From assembly GCA_946807835.1 (NCBI GenBank), contig OX327702.1, positions 9,734,001-9,798,000 of the forward strand: 64,000 nucleotides of DNA, read 5' to 3'. The DNA comes from Ailanthus altissimus (Eukaryota > Streptophyta > Magnoliopsida > Sapindales > Simaroubaceae). Below are positions 47,191-58,428 of the stretch, piece after piece. Both the position numbers and the translations under genes were made by a program. A model generated the notes under the pieces. That model worked only from the letters and a program-made list of their open reading frames with translations. It did not search any database and was not told where the DNA came from. The stretch's first letter is position 1. Every line of letters begins with the position of its first letter.

Positions 47191-48462
47191 TTCACAAGAC
47201 AATAAACAAACAAAAATATAAGATGTCAGCGAATATTTGAGACATTAGATTGCTAATATGATGTTTAAATCACGGGTATAATATATATACGATTTTTAAT
47301 TTAAAACGTCCTCCCACTGCTTTACATAATCCCTTTAATCTCTCAAAATGGGATAACGACAATTTAAACTGATTTAAACTATACAGTGGGAAGTAGACCC
47401 TATTGGCATTTTACTAGGACCGCACATTGTAGTGATCTAGACCTTTGTAAACCCAACGGGTTGACAACCCTTATCAATTACATCTCATGCAACTCTTACT
47501 CATGATCCTAAATACATCTTATCCACATACTGTAGCGATCTAGGGTAAGTGTATTCCAAATTAACTTGTCAATGATCAAATATATGCTACTGGTATTACA
47601 TGCACACTTTAGCGATCTAAGGCAATACTTTAATATATATTTGCCTCATCTCATGTTTAACTATCATAGTTCAAATCATACTGACCAAGTCCCTCACACT
47701 GTAGCGATCTTGGAAAAAATCGATATGACCCAGCTAACACTGTATTGACAAGACAGATCATCATACAACATTATCTCATAATGTGATACAATTCAATCTA
47801 ATTAAAAGATATTTCAAAATATATTTGCATCTCATAAGAATGTAAAATTTAGATCATTTAATTAATTTATCAGGCACAACTAACCCCACTGTTAGGGCTC
47901 CCATTGTGGTTTTTAATGTAAATCAATGATCATTTCATGTTATGACAAATAATATGTATATTTAAACAAGTCAAAACATGAATAGAATAAAATTAAAAAA
48001 ATTTAAACAACACTTATGAGAAAGATATAGGGGTGCTGCGGCACCACCCTTTGGGCACCAAATGCACTAACAATATACATGTATCCCGCAAATAATTTTC
48101 TCATCTTGGTGCTCAAATTTATCACATGGACAAAATATCCAAACATAATATGTTTATTCGAAAACATCAACATATTCATGAACATCATTAAAAAATAACA
48201 TGTTTAAATTAAATGTCATCTATGTTATAAATTAAACAACAACAAGTTGTAAAATATATACATAACATCATCATATCAAATATATCACAAATGTTCTAAA
48301 ATGAACATTAACAAGTTATAAAATATATAAATTATATCAACATGTCAAATATATCACCAATGTTTCAAATAAAACATTAACAAGTTGTAAAATATATAAA
48401 TAATATCATCATGTCAAATATATCACCAATTGCACATTAATCACCCAAAAACACACAAACAT
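47191..48462 (-). other. Copia B 5' leader
   Basis: Between PBS and gag. It holds four GTAGCGATCT-type motifs at about 47430, 47529, 47610 and 47702 (spacing 80-100), counterparts of the copia A leader repeats. It also has a three-fold diverged ~60-bp repeat at 48230-48430 (AACAACAAGTTGTAAAATATATAmATAACATCATCATaTCAAATATATCACmAATGTT), with units near 48238, 48308 and 48371. No protein is visible. Confidence 0.7.
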
Positions 48463-48474
48463 GCTCTGATACCA
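48463..48474 (-). other. Copia B primer-binding site, initiator tRNA-Met
   Basis: Plus-strand GCTCTGATACCA (minus TGGTATCAGAGC) is the perfect plant copia PBS, 2 bases from the LTR edge at 48477. Confidence 0.92.
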
Positions 48475-48476
48475 TT

Positions 48477-50799
48477 TGTTAGTCATGTATTATACTAGGG
48501 TGATTCTGTGTGTAATATGTTCATCCTTTTAAAATAAGCATGTCATACATACAAATATTGTTGGTGGAATAAGAAATCAAATTTCACAACATGATAAACA
48601 CATCAATGTAAATCGAATCAAAACATTAGAGTAATTTAAACATACCTTTGTCGATGATTCAGTGATGAACAAAAATTTCCGGAGCTCACCTTGAAGTTAA
48701 TCCTTAAACAATTCTAGTCTCCAACTCTTGGTGTGATTAGAGAAGCTAGAATGGTAGTTTAAAATTAGTGTAGGATTTTTGTTCTAGTACTTAAACTCTT
48801 TAAGCAAAACAAGCTCTCTTTTTCACTCTTGTAACAAAACTCTTTTTGCTTTTTATTTTTCCTACCAAGTCTCACTTGAGAGAAAAAGATGAAGAAGTAT
48901 TTGTTATGTTTGAAAGCCTTCCAAAAGAGTGAAAAAAATTCCTTGGCCGAAATTCCCTCTTCCTTTTACATAACCATTATGCAAAAATTACTTAAATAAA
49001 AAATCCACATGTTTTTACCTTTCTTTTCCATAAAAGAATTAACCAAAAAGCTTTTTCTTCATTTTAATTGGACAATGACATTTTAAATGAATTAAAAAAT
49101 AAGAAAATAATATTTATTTCCTTAAAATAATGCTTGGCCGAATTTTGTCTCTTCAAAATTAACAAAATGAAACATATTTCTTGTTTGACTACATTAATAA
49201 ACGTTAAAACTATTTCAATGCAAATATTTTTAAATAAATAATTCAAACCAAGATAAGTATTCTCTTAACGGCCCAAGCACCATTTAAAATAATATATTAA
49301 AATATATTTTTATCTTATCAATGGAACAAAAGAAAACAAACTTTAATTATTTAATTAATTCATTAAGACAAGTGTTCAACACAAGTCACATAAAAAATAA
49401 TATAATAAACATCTCATGTCTATTAATGACAAGTGTCTCACACATGCCTAATAAAATAATATAACAAACATCATATGTTTATTTAAATAAAAATAATGTC
49501 CAATTAATTAAAGAGCCAATGGTTTAATGACATATGTCAATAGTACCTTTTCTAGCGAAAGAAGGACTTATTTGCAACATTTGCAAACTATATTTTTTAC
49601 TTTACAAAGAGGTCCTGAAAACGAATCTTACTTCCAAAAATTTCTCGGATCGAACCGTTCGACCTAGCTTGCGACTCCAGTGCTCAACGAGTACACTTCA
49701 TATTGTGAGACTCCCTAGGTCCACACTCATTTGTCTTACAGAATGTTTCCGTAAGTCTGTGAACGATGTCCGATACACACGTTACGGATATTACAAAAGG
49801 ACACATTGAACTATACAAGTTGAGGTTAACCATATCCGTATAATCCTTTCGTCACCTATATCCTAGAAGAGTTGAGATATAGATTCTTACCGTCAAATCT
49901 CTATTTGCTCATCCGTGAACTTATCTCTAGATTTGTATATCGATAAACAATATATGCAAATAATTTTACAATATTATTTAAACCTGTGGAAAACTCTTCC
50001 CTTGGGATTATTGCTTATGGCCATAAGACTTTCTAAGATACAATCTCGGAGTATTTTGATATACAACTCACCTATATGAGCTGACGGATCCCATATTTAT
50101 GTACACCAAACTCCATGAGCATCGGACTATACCCAGTTACACATAGCAGTCAGACCATGAAAGGTTTCTGACATATGTGGAACCAAAGTATGGTGGATCA
50201 CTCACAAGCCCACCGTGGCGCTCAAGTCAAATGACCACGAATACTACTCAGCTCGAGAAGACCTTCCATTGATGACATCATAGGATGTCTATTGTAGGTT
50301 CTCATGAATTTGTTTAGTATTTAGTCCTTATTGAATACCAGTATGCCTATACAAGCTTCCACTAAGCTTATAGTCTCCTAAGATTAACTATCTGGACCAT
50401 CCAGATATAGACATACACTAATCTATGTATTATGGTTTCACTGATAGACCCGCATCAGTAAAATAGACCAGGAACTTAGTATTTTAGAACATACTTTCAC
50501 AATGACATATCTTAGCACCATTTGCAACCCTTTGCAACTATATCATTACTAATATATTCTAGGGCTTTGTCCCATTTCAAATAAGGCTCTAACTCTTTAG
50601 ATATTGCTAAATATTAGCACTGATCTAAATTCTTTTAGACTAGATCTAATCTCCTTTAGATCATACAATATCTGAAATGTTCTGAGCATCTTACCATTTC
50701 AATAAATATAATTAGCAATAAAAAGAAATGTCAATTGCGTTAATATTAAAATTAAATATTCATATAAAATAGGATGACACGTAAGCACAAATTCCAACA
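48477..50799 (-). repeat. Copia B 5' LTR (right)
   Basis: Starts TGTTAGTCATGTATTATAC and ends AAATTCCAACA on plus. Promoter-bearing LTR of the minus-oriented element, next to the PBS. Confidence 0.92.
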
Positions 50800-51701
50800 G
50801 ATCTGATGTCATGGAGTCTGGTGTGTACAGATATAGGATCCATCAGCTCATATAAGGAGTGATATATCTAGATACTTCAAAATAGTATCTCAAGAAAGTC
50901 TTATGGGCATAAGCAATGAACCCGAAAAATAAGTTTCACAGGGTTAAACAATATGGCAAAGAGTTTGCTTATATTGTTCAGTGATATACCACTCTAGAGA
51001 TAGGTTTATGGATGAACATATGGGGATTTAACGGTATTGATCTATGTCCATGCACATGTAAGATATATTTGATGGAAGAACTATACGTATGCGTTGTGAC
51101 CTCAACTTGTATTATTCAACGTGTTGATTTATAATATCCGTGACATGTGCTTGTGTCATTGCTCACGGACTTATGGAATAGTTTTATTTGATGAATCAAA
51201 CATGGACTTAGAGAGTCTTGCAATATGGAGTGTACTCGTTGTACACTAGGGCAGAGTACTAGATTAAATTGTTTAATCTAGTAATATTCAGTACTACCAC
51301 GGAAATGCATGCATATCTGTATTTAAGCGTTAAATACAATAATTAGTCAATAATTGTTACTTACTAATTATATAATAATTCGTTCTGCATTGTAGACCCT
51401 CGGTTGAGTTTACTCAAGTGTGAGATTTAGTAAGACCCGCTAAGAAGTAAACTTGTTAACTAACCATAAGGGATAAAATGATCATTTCACACAATGATTA
51501 TTTAATTATTAAATAATCATAATATCTCATTTAAATATATTATTTTAAAATATTATATTATTTAATAATATTATATATTAATGTATGATAGTTGTCATGC
51601 ATTTATATATATAATATTAATTTTATTATCTTATTATTATTACTTTAAGCGGCTAAATATTAATATTTTAATATATAATATAATTAGTTTAATCAAATGA
51701 G

Positions 51702-51734
<33 letters not shown>

Positions 51735-52135
51735 AAATGTAAGGGAGAAGGATTTTGGTAATTGTTGCTTCAATTTCATTTTGTTTTTAGACAAAAGGAA
51801 GAAAAGCTCCCTACCATTGTTAGGGGTTAAGGGTTAATCCCGTGTTGGATTAAAGGAGCTGTTGTTCTAGCTCGCCAAGCCCACCGAGTTAGTGACTAGA
51901 GCTGCTTATGAGTAAAACTTCATGCGGACTCCCCATATTCATATATAAAACATTATACGTTCTGGTGATTTCTCAAATTTGCTTTTGATATATTAATTTG
52001 ATTAATATATATTTCTTGTATTGATTATATGTTTTAAATATTCTGCTGCGCCAAATATGTATGAGATACGTTTTCTATACAATGGACACTATTACACATG
52101 CATACACCCATGTATATTTTATTCCCAACAGTTAT

Positions 52136-54086
52136 ATATATGAACACTCTACTGGAAGAATATACATTGCTAGGCATGTAATATTCAATGAGAGATCTTT
52201 TCCTTTTGAGTTAAGTGGTCAGTTCTAAACAAACAACCATCATCTCAATCCTAACATCATAAACATGCATCACTATTTTATTGTTTCAAACATAACAGCA
52301 TCAGAAACAATAAATGTGAGTCCAGATGCAATTGATATAGAAGTTCGGTCTAATCACTTACCAGAAGCTACAAATAGCAACACTTCACCATAACAATTTG
52401 TAGAACAAAACCCGCCTTTTTCTTTTCCATAAGGATAGCCCCCAACTGAAATATTAAACCAAATCCCTTATTATACACACAATAACCATCCCATGATTAA
52501 TAGATCCAAAGTTGGTATCTTTAAACAAAAACCTACTTATCAGTTAATTTAGATCATTTCACAACACGAGACAGTATTGATTGTGCTCTTCAAGACAACA
52601 ACTAGAAAAATGCCATAGATCAATAGTATAATGCACTAGTCAGGAATAAAACTTGGTTTTTAGTGCCTTATAATCCTAACATAAAATTTTTAGGGAACAA
52701 ATGGGTCTATAAGGTAAAAGAAAAATCTGATGGAACCATTGAAAGATTCAAGGCTAGGTTGGTAGCCAAGGGATACCACCAGACACTTTGAGTGGACTAC
52801 AATGACTCTTTTAGTCCAGTCATCAAGCCCTCCACAATCAAAATTATTTTGACTATAGCCTTAATGAATGGGTGAAAGTTGAAGCAGACAGACATTAATA
52901 ATGCCTTTCTAAATGGAGACTTTATAGAATATGTGTATATGCATCAACCAGAAAGGTGTCAAGATCAAGAAAGACCAAATTTTGTTTGTAAGCTAATAAA
53001 GCTTTATATGGTCTGAAATAGACCCCAAAGGCCTAGTTTGACAAGCTCAAATCTTCGTTCATGAGCTAGGGATTTACAGGAACTAAGAGTGATACTTCAT
53101 TGTTTATAAAGAAAAAAAAAACAAGAGTTCACTTTGCTATTGATCTAAGTAGATGACATTGTTTTAATAAGACACAATGAGGAAGCAATTCAGAAACTCA
53201 TCAATGATCAAAGCATAAGTTTTTCCTTAAAAGATCTTGGTGATCTATATTACTTTTTTAGAATAGATATGAAAAGAATAAAAGACTCAATCTTTCTCTC
53301 TCAAAGCAAATACATCAAGGAACTACTGATCAAAACCAATATGTCAGAATGAAAATGAATTAATAATCCTTTGAGCACAATACAGAAATTAACAAAGATA
53401 GATGAAAAGCTCTTCAGAAAACCCTACTCTATACAGAAGCACCATTGGCAGTCTACAATATGCAACATTGAGTAGACCTAAATTAGCTTTTACTGTCAAC
53501 AAAGTAAGTCAATTTATAAGTAGCCCTCTAGAGCTTAAAAAAGTGGTCGGCTATCTCAAGGAAACACTGGACTATGGACTCGATTTAAAGAAATCTGAAT
53601 CTCTTGAACTTTATGTCTTCACTAATGTTGACTGGGCTTGTAACACTAATGATAGAAAGTCAGTAGGGGCTACTTGATTTTCCTTGGTGAAAGTCTGATT
53701 TTATAGAGCTTAAAAAAGCAACAAGTGGTTGCAAGATCCAGTGCAGAAGTTGAGTACAAAGCAATTGCAAATGCAAGTGTTGAAATTAGTTAGATAACTA
53801 GTCTAATTCAAGAAGTCTGAAAATTGAAAGAGTGCCAGTAATCTACACAAACAACACAAGTGCTGCTGCCTTAGCCTTAAATCCATTGTACCACTCTAGA
53901 ACTAAACACATAAAAATTGATATTCACTTTGTGAGACAAAATGTGCAGTGGTCAAGTGAAAATTAATTTCATTCCTAGTGTAAATCAGTCTGCAGACATT
54001 TTAACTAAACCATTAAGCTATGACAGATTCAATTTCTTAAAAAGTAAGCTAAATGTTAAGTACATAACATCTAGCTTAAATGAGAG
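52136..54086 (+). pseudogene. Copia C integrase tail, RT and RNase H
   Basis: Resumes inside the integrase C-terminal region (STGRIYIARHVIFNE, the 'V-F-N-E-F-P' end). It then shows the RT N-terminus at about 52650-52960 (FLGNKWVYKVKEKSDGTIER, QTDINNAFLNGDFIEYVYM), the RT catalytic box near 53145 reading LLI-stop-VDDIVLI (the Tyr of YVDD is a TAA), and RNase H from 53402 (LYRSTIGSLQYATLSRPKLA, VFTNVDWACNTNDRKSVGAT). Last comes ARSSAEVEYKAIANA-type text near 53735. About ten stops or frameshifts are visible. An AAATGAGAG polypurine-like end precedes the 3' LTR. Confidence 0.88.
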
Positions 54087-54520
54087 TGTTGGAATGGCTA
54101 GATTAATCACCGAATAAAATTAAGCAACCTACTTTTTTTGTAGAACAAGGCAACAATAGTAGCCATTGTGCATTAGACAGGACACTGTAGAGCAACAAAA
54201 TAAACTGTCTCGGCAATGACAGAGGAAATTGTACCAGTACCTCATTTCACAAGAAAGATAAATATTTGAGGTGGCAAAATCAAAGCAATAATGGTACAAT
54301 AATGAAATAATCAAATGGACACAAATGCATTGGTACAAGATGAGGCAAGAGAAATGACAGTAACAACCATTTTGTAATTTGTACAAATCCAATTGTAGAT
54401 ATTTTCTGTATTTAGCTTATAACTTGCTATATATCTATACAATGTACAAGCTATAATTGTTACATTGAGAAATAGAAAATACATTCTCCATCAATCTCAA
54501 TTTCTCTGGATTTCTAGTTG
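54087..54520 (+). repeat. Copia C 3' LTR
   Basis: 434 bp starting TGTTGGAATGGCTAGAT, ending TTTCTAGTT before the target copy GAGTT. Shorter than the 5' LTR mainly in the CAGCAAC-rich part. Confidence 0.88.
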
Positions 54521-54525
54521 AGTTT

Positions 54526-54703
54526 ATTTTGTTAATGCCAATTTGTTGAAAATATTTGATCATGTTAATCCTTCACTAGCCACATATATTAGCCGCTATA
54601 TTGACAAATATTCAGATGATATCGAAAAAAAATTACAAATATTAATTGATAGCTATGGTATAGGCACATCAAAAGATGAGGTTTCTTTAAATCGCATTAT
54701 AAC
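54526..54703 (+). other. Host-side sequence with a short open frame, unrecognised
   Basis: Lies between copia C and the solo LTR. A frame from 54537 is open (IFDHVNPSLATYISRYIDKY, then GIGTSKDEVSLNRIIT). If the solo LTR and one target copy are removed it stays open to a TAA near 57110, about 190 bases of ORF in flanking DNA. GIGTSKDEVSLNRII slightly recalls an annexin repeat, but the following residues do not fit, so I assign no function. It could be a fragment of a host exon. Confidence 0.3.
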
Positions 54704-57026
54704 TGTTGGTGTTGTGTGCGTGTGCACTTATGTGCATAATTAAACAATTTAATAATAATAGCATAACATATATGCAACGCAGCGAAAATAATATAATACA
54801 TATTAAAATAATCTCATTACAATAATGAGATTAGGAGACTCACCCTTAAAGCATGCTTTGAACAATTCTAGTTGGGGATGTGGTGGACTTCCTCAAGCTA
54901 GAATAGTAGCTTCCCTTTCGGAAGAAATATTAAAGCAACTCTTGCTTCTAAATTAATCTCTCGACTAAATTATATATATCTTATTTATTTTTATTTCTTG
55001 TACTCGATTTCTTACTTTCACAAATAAAATAAAGGCTGTATATATAGCCATTATGGCCGCTCAAATTTCCAATCAATATTCAATCAGTGGCCATTAAAAG
55101 AAAGCATAACAAATCAAAAAACATACATCATGCTTTGAAATAAATTTGTTATCGAACAACTAATTCAATTGCTAAACTTTAAGTATGATATTCAACCAAC
55201 TCATGCTTACTTGTAAGCATGATAAGGATATAAAAATACTATCATTTCATTGGCCAAATAAATAGCCGAATGATAATGAATTCTAGTGGCCAAAATGGCC
55301 AGCTCATATTTTGATTTTGTTTACAAATAATTGAATTGACCAATAAAAAAAGAACATGTAGCCATTATCATTTTAATAAGCCAATAAAATTTAAATAATA
55401 AATAAATTATTTAACAAATGAATACAATTCATTTCTATATAATAATGCCAATTGAATCATTCTTCTTTCTTTTTTTTTTTATATAAAAATTTTTATCTAT
55501 TAATATTCAAATTAGTATCCATACAAATTATTGGTACAATTTGAGATATACACTAGATAGATAAAAATGTCAAATCTCACTTAGCGCAATTTTAAGTTTA
55601 ACAATTAAACTTTAACTACTCCCCGAGAGCCTTTAAAATAAATGAGTGAATAATTAATTTAATTTAAATAAAACAATAATTATTTTATTTAAATGGTAGC
55701 TATATCTACCAATGCCCAATTTAGTACCCATACAAATTATTGGCACAATTTGAGACATCCACTAGGTAGATAAAAGTGTCAAGTTTCACTTGACACAATT
55801 TTAGGTTTAACAATTAAACCTTAGCTACTCTCTAAGAGACTCTAAGTAAATTCATATTTTTCAAAACTTTCCAGATCAAACAATTTGATCCGGTATGCTA
55901 CCCACGTGCTCAACGCGTACACTTCATATAGTAAGACTCCATAGGGTTACACCATTTTGTCTCACTGAACATTTTTGTAAGTTCATAACCGATGCCCCCC
56001 ACCACATTATGGATAATACAAAATGGCGAGTTAAATCATACATGTTGAAGTTAATCCATATTCATACAATCCCCCATCATTAATATCCTGGAAGAGTGGA
56101 GACATAGATCAATAGCATCAAGTCCCCTATTATTCAACCATAAATTTATCTCTTTTTATTCGTATTCTAATAAATAATATATGCAAATTCATTTGCAATA
56201 TTATTTACTCCACAGAAAATTCTTTCCCGAGTTAAATACTTATGGCCATAAGACTTCATAGAATACAATCTTAGAGCATCTGGATATTTAACTCACCCAT
56301 ATAAGCTAACGGATCCTATATCTACACACACCGGACTCCATAAGCATCGGACCATACCTAGCGACACCCAACGGTCAGACCATGAAAGGTCTCTAACATG
56401 TGTGGAACCTAAGTATGGTGGATCACTCATAAGCCCACCATGGTGCTCAGGTCTAAAGACCGCGAATATTACTCAACTCAAGAAGACCCTCCACTGAAGG
56501 ATTTATTGGAAATCTATTAGAACTCTTCATTAAGACTGAAGGATTTATGAAAAATCTATTAGAGGTCTTCATTAAGTCTAGTTCAGTATCCAATCTTTAC
56601 TAAATACATGTATATTTATATGAGCTTTCACTAAGCTCATGGTTTGCTAAGATAAACCATCTAAACTATCCAAATATGGACATACACTGATTTATATAAA
56701 TCGGTTCCATTCGATAAACCTTGTATCGGTCGAAATAGATCAAGAACATTTAATTTGAGAACATATTTACACAATGATATTTCTTAGCAACGCTTGCAAC
56801 TATGTCATTACAAGTATATTCTCATGTCTTTGTCCCATTTCAGACAAAGTTTTAACTCTTTAAACCTAATCTGAACTTTTTCAGATTAATATAATATCTT
56901 AAATGTTACAAGCATCTTACATAATAAAATTAATTAGCGATTTAATAAAATATTTATTTATTACATAAGTATGAAAATACAATATTCATACAAAATTGGG
57001 ATGGCACATGAGCATAAATTCCAACA
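54704..57026 (-). repeat. Solo copia LTR with TSD ATAAC
   Basis: 2323 bp, TGTTGGTGTTGTGTGCG...AAATTCCAACA, with exact flanking copies ATAAC at 54699-54703 and 57027-57031. Its right half follows the copia B LTRs (CAACGCGTACACTTCATATAG, GGATGGCACATGAGCATAAATTCCAACA), and its length equals theirs. The left half is more diverged and contains an internal repeat (TTAGTmcCCATACAAATTATTGGyACAATTTGAGAyAtcCACTAGrTAGATAAAA at about 55514 and 55721). A 28-bp 'GAAGGATTTATkGrAAATCTATTAGA' duplication sits near 56495-56560. Confidence 0.93.
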
Positions 57027-57031
57027 ATAAC

Positions 57032-57439
57032 ACACATCCTTATCCTCTGTGTTATTATTTTGACACGTTGGTGGATAGGCCCGACCATTGATCTTGCTTC
57101 AATTTTTTAAAAGGCAAGCACATTTTGTACGTTTGAATCCCATAATCCACTGAATATTACCCTGTACGGTGTATAAAATTTTGGGAAGTTCCCCGAGTTG
57201 ACCATTAATTTAATATCAATTTTTATTTTAACCGAAATCAAATATTTTAAATTATAATAACCAAATATATGTTATGTTTACTATTTTACCCTTATTACAA
57301 TTTTAATAATTTTTGTTGTTATTTAATTTTTTATAAATTATTTAAGAATATAAATTTTTAAATAATTAATTTTTAATTAATTATAAAAAGAAATTATTTA
57401 TAATAATAATTAAAAATAAAAATAATAAAAACAAAAAAA
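57032..57439. other. Flank and presumed left end of the MULE
   Basis: 57032-57180 continues the sequence hit by the solo LTR. GGGAAGTTCCCCGAGTTGACC at 57183 is a plausible MULE-like G-rich start, followed by 'ACTATTTTACCCTTATTACAATTTTAATAAT' and strongly A/T-rich DNA. No terminal repeat partner is in the window, so the boundary is uncertain. Confidence 0.4.
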
Positions 57440-57467
57440 TGCTCGCTGGGCACGTGCCCAGCGAGCA
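57440..57467. other. 28-bp perfect GC-rich palindrome with CACGTG centre
   Basis: Two 14-base half-sites, TGCTCGCTGGGCAC and GTGCCCAGCGAGCA, are exact reverse complements with no spacer. It is embedded in almost pure A/T DNA. The central CACGTG is a G-box, a plant bZIP/bHLH-binding core. Confidence 0.9.
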
Positions 57468-57589
57468 CCCAATTTAATTTTTTTAATAAATATATTTAAA
57501 AATAAAATAAATAGTTATATATTAAATATTACTTATATATAAATTAAAAATAAAATTTTATTTAAGAAAATAAAAAAATGCTTGAGGGT

Positions 57590-57615
57590 ATGCGTTAAGC
57601 GCGTGCTTAGCGCAT
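57590..57615. other. 26-bp near-perfect palindrome
   Basis: ATGCGTTAAGCGC and GTGCTTAGCGCAT match as reverse complements at 11 of 13 positions. It is followed by CATTGAGCGTGCACC. GCGTTAgGCGCATGCC recurs in the right-hand hairpin at about 63827-63842. Confidence 0.8.
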
Positions 57616-57759
57616 GCGCCCAATAATACTTTGCTTTAGCTGCTTGCATTGAGCGTGCACCTAATATATGTGTTCAAAGCAGATATATTTTTTTTATTTT
57701 TTTATTTTATTTAAATATATAAACCATCCTAATTTTATATTTTTTTCTTTTATTACCCC

Positions 57760-58428
57760 TCACAATATCGTCTCTCGTTTAATCTCAAATCTTAGATCTT
57801 CTGTGTTTTATTCTCAAAACTCATAGATCTACTGCTTTGAACAGAAATTTTTATCTTTCTGTGAAGATACAAAGATTCAGACTCAAGAAAAAAAGTTGAA
57901 GTTAAAAACTAGTAAGTTTTTGTTTATTTTAATTACTAGTATTATTTATATTTATTGAAATAAATGTAATAGATGAAAAGTAATGAATAGATGATTAAAC
58001 TCGATTATTGAGACAGTGCTTGACTGTATATATAGCTGAGTTGTGGCTGCACGTGGTTGCATATATAGTTGTTGCTGGTCGTCAATTGGTGTGCGTCTGG
58101 GGTTGGCTGCACATGTAATTGTTGTTAGCCGCCATCTTGTGTACGCACCATTCGCAACAAGGTGCTCATGTATTGAACCGGTTGCAGCAAGGTGCTCATG
58201 TATTGCACCGGTTGCAACAAGGTGCTCATGCACATCACCGCAACACTGTAACACCACCACCAAAGAGCTCCTGTTTTTTCTGAACCCGCATATTATATTT
58301 ATTTTATATATTTAAAATAAAAATATATTTTATATGTATAATAGTTATATATTCAATTTTATTTTTTAAATTTAATTATATATAATTAAATTAAAATTAT
58401 GTTGTATTTTTTTCAGGTGACATTGATT
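57760..58428 (+). promoter_or_regulatory. Transposase 5' UTR with a likely intron
   Basis: A transcript-like CT-rich leader (57770-57911) ends ACTA|GTAAGT, a good donor with the intron starting at 57912. TTTTTTTCAG ends at 58416, a good acceptor, 12 bases before the ATG at 58429. The presumed intron (505 bp) contains the 30-bp tandem repeats. An intron in the 5' UTR is inference from these sites. Confidence 0.5.
58151..58240. repeat. Three 30-bp tandem repeats
   Basis: Units 58151-58180, 58181-58210 and 58211-58240 share GTTGCAaCAAGGTGCTCATGTATTGCACCG with a few changes each. The period is a multiple of three. The minus strand reads repeated HEHLVATGAI-like decapeptides within the 103-codon frame at 58263-57952, which I think is incidental. 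Confidence 0.92.

Larger units (their letters stand above)
41115..50799 (-). mobile_element. Ty1/copia element B, nested in the 3' LTR of A
   Basis: 9685 bp with two LTRs of about 2.32 kb (41115-43438 and 48477-50799), a perfect 12-nt PBS, a PPT and a complete but dead gag-pol in between. The expected 5-bp target copies are GGTTA on the left and GATCT on the right, both at the GGTCC position of the intact A LTR. The duplication has therefore mutated, or formed aberrantly. The LTRs look about 88-90% identical by eye. It must be younger than A, which it interrupts. Confidence 0.92.
36625..52130 (+). mobile_element. Ty1/copia element A, nested in C and itself split by B
   Basis: 5' LTR at 36625-38591, 3' LTR at 40442-41114 plus 50800-52130, with exact flanking copies GTTAT (36620-36624, 52131-52135). 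Only about 1.85 kb of internal sequence remains: PBS, leader, gag N-terminus, RNase H, PPT. Protease, integrase and RT are deleted. The two LTRs differ at roughly one base in eight by eye, so the insertion is old. Long LTRs and RNase H text suggest an Angela/Tork-like group, an inference. Confidence 0.93.
40442..52130 (+). repeat. Copia A 3' LTR, split by copia B
   Basis: The left part 40442-41114 ends GGTATGGTTA. The right part 50800-52130 resumes GATCTGATGTCATGGAGTCTGG. In the 5' LTR the uninterrupted text is GGATATGGTCCAATGTCATAGAGTCCGG. Together the parts give about 2.0 kb, matching the 5' LTR. The right part carries (TA)n(TG)n at about 51703-51733. Confidence 0.9.
32403..54520 (+). mobile_element. 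Outer Ty1/copia element C, with nested insertions
   Basis: LTRs at 32403-32890 and 54087-54520 are flanked by exact 5-bp copies GAGTT (32398-32402, 54521-54525). The internal order is PBS, gag, protease, [solo LTR], integrase, [copia A, itself holding copia B], RT, RNase H, 3' LTR. Removing the insertions leaves an element of about 5.2 kb, a normal copia size. All coding parts carry stops or frameshifts. LTR length and the gag knuckle suggest an Ale/Retrofit-like lineage, an inference only. Confidence 0.92.

Noticed and set aside
54543..54743. Annexin gene fragment
   Set aside because: Only GIGTSKDEVSLNRII is reminiscent. The following residues and the rest of the repeat do not match.
57952..58263. 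103-codon minus frame with HEHLVATG repeats
   Set aside because: Falls in the presumed transposase 5' UTR intron and is created by the 30-bp triplication. Kept as a repeat, not a gene.
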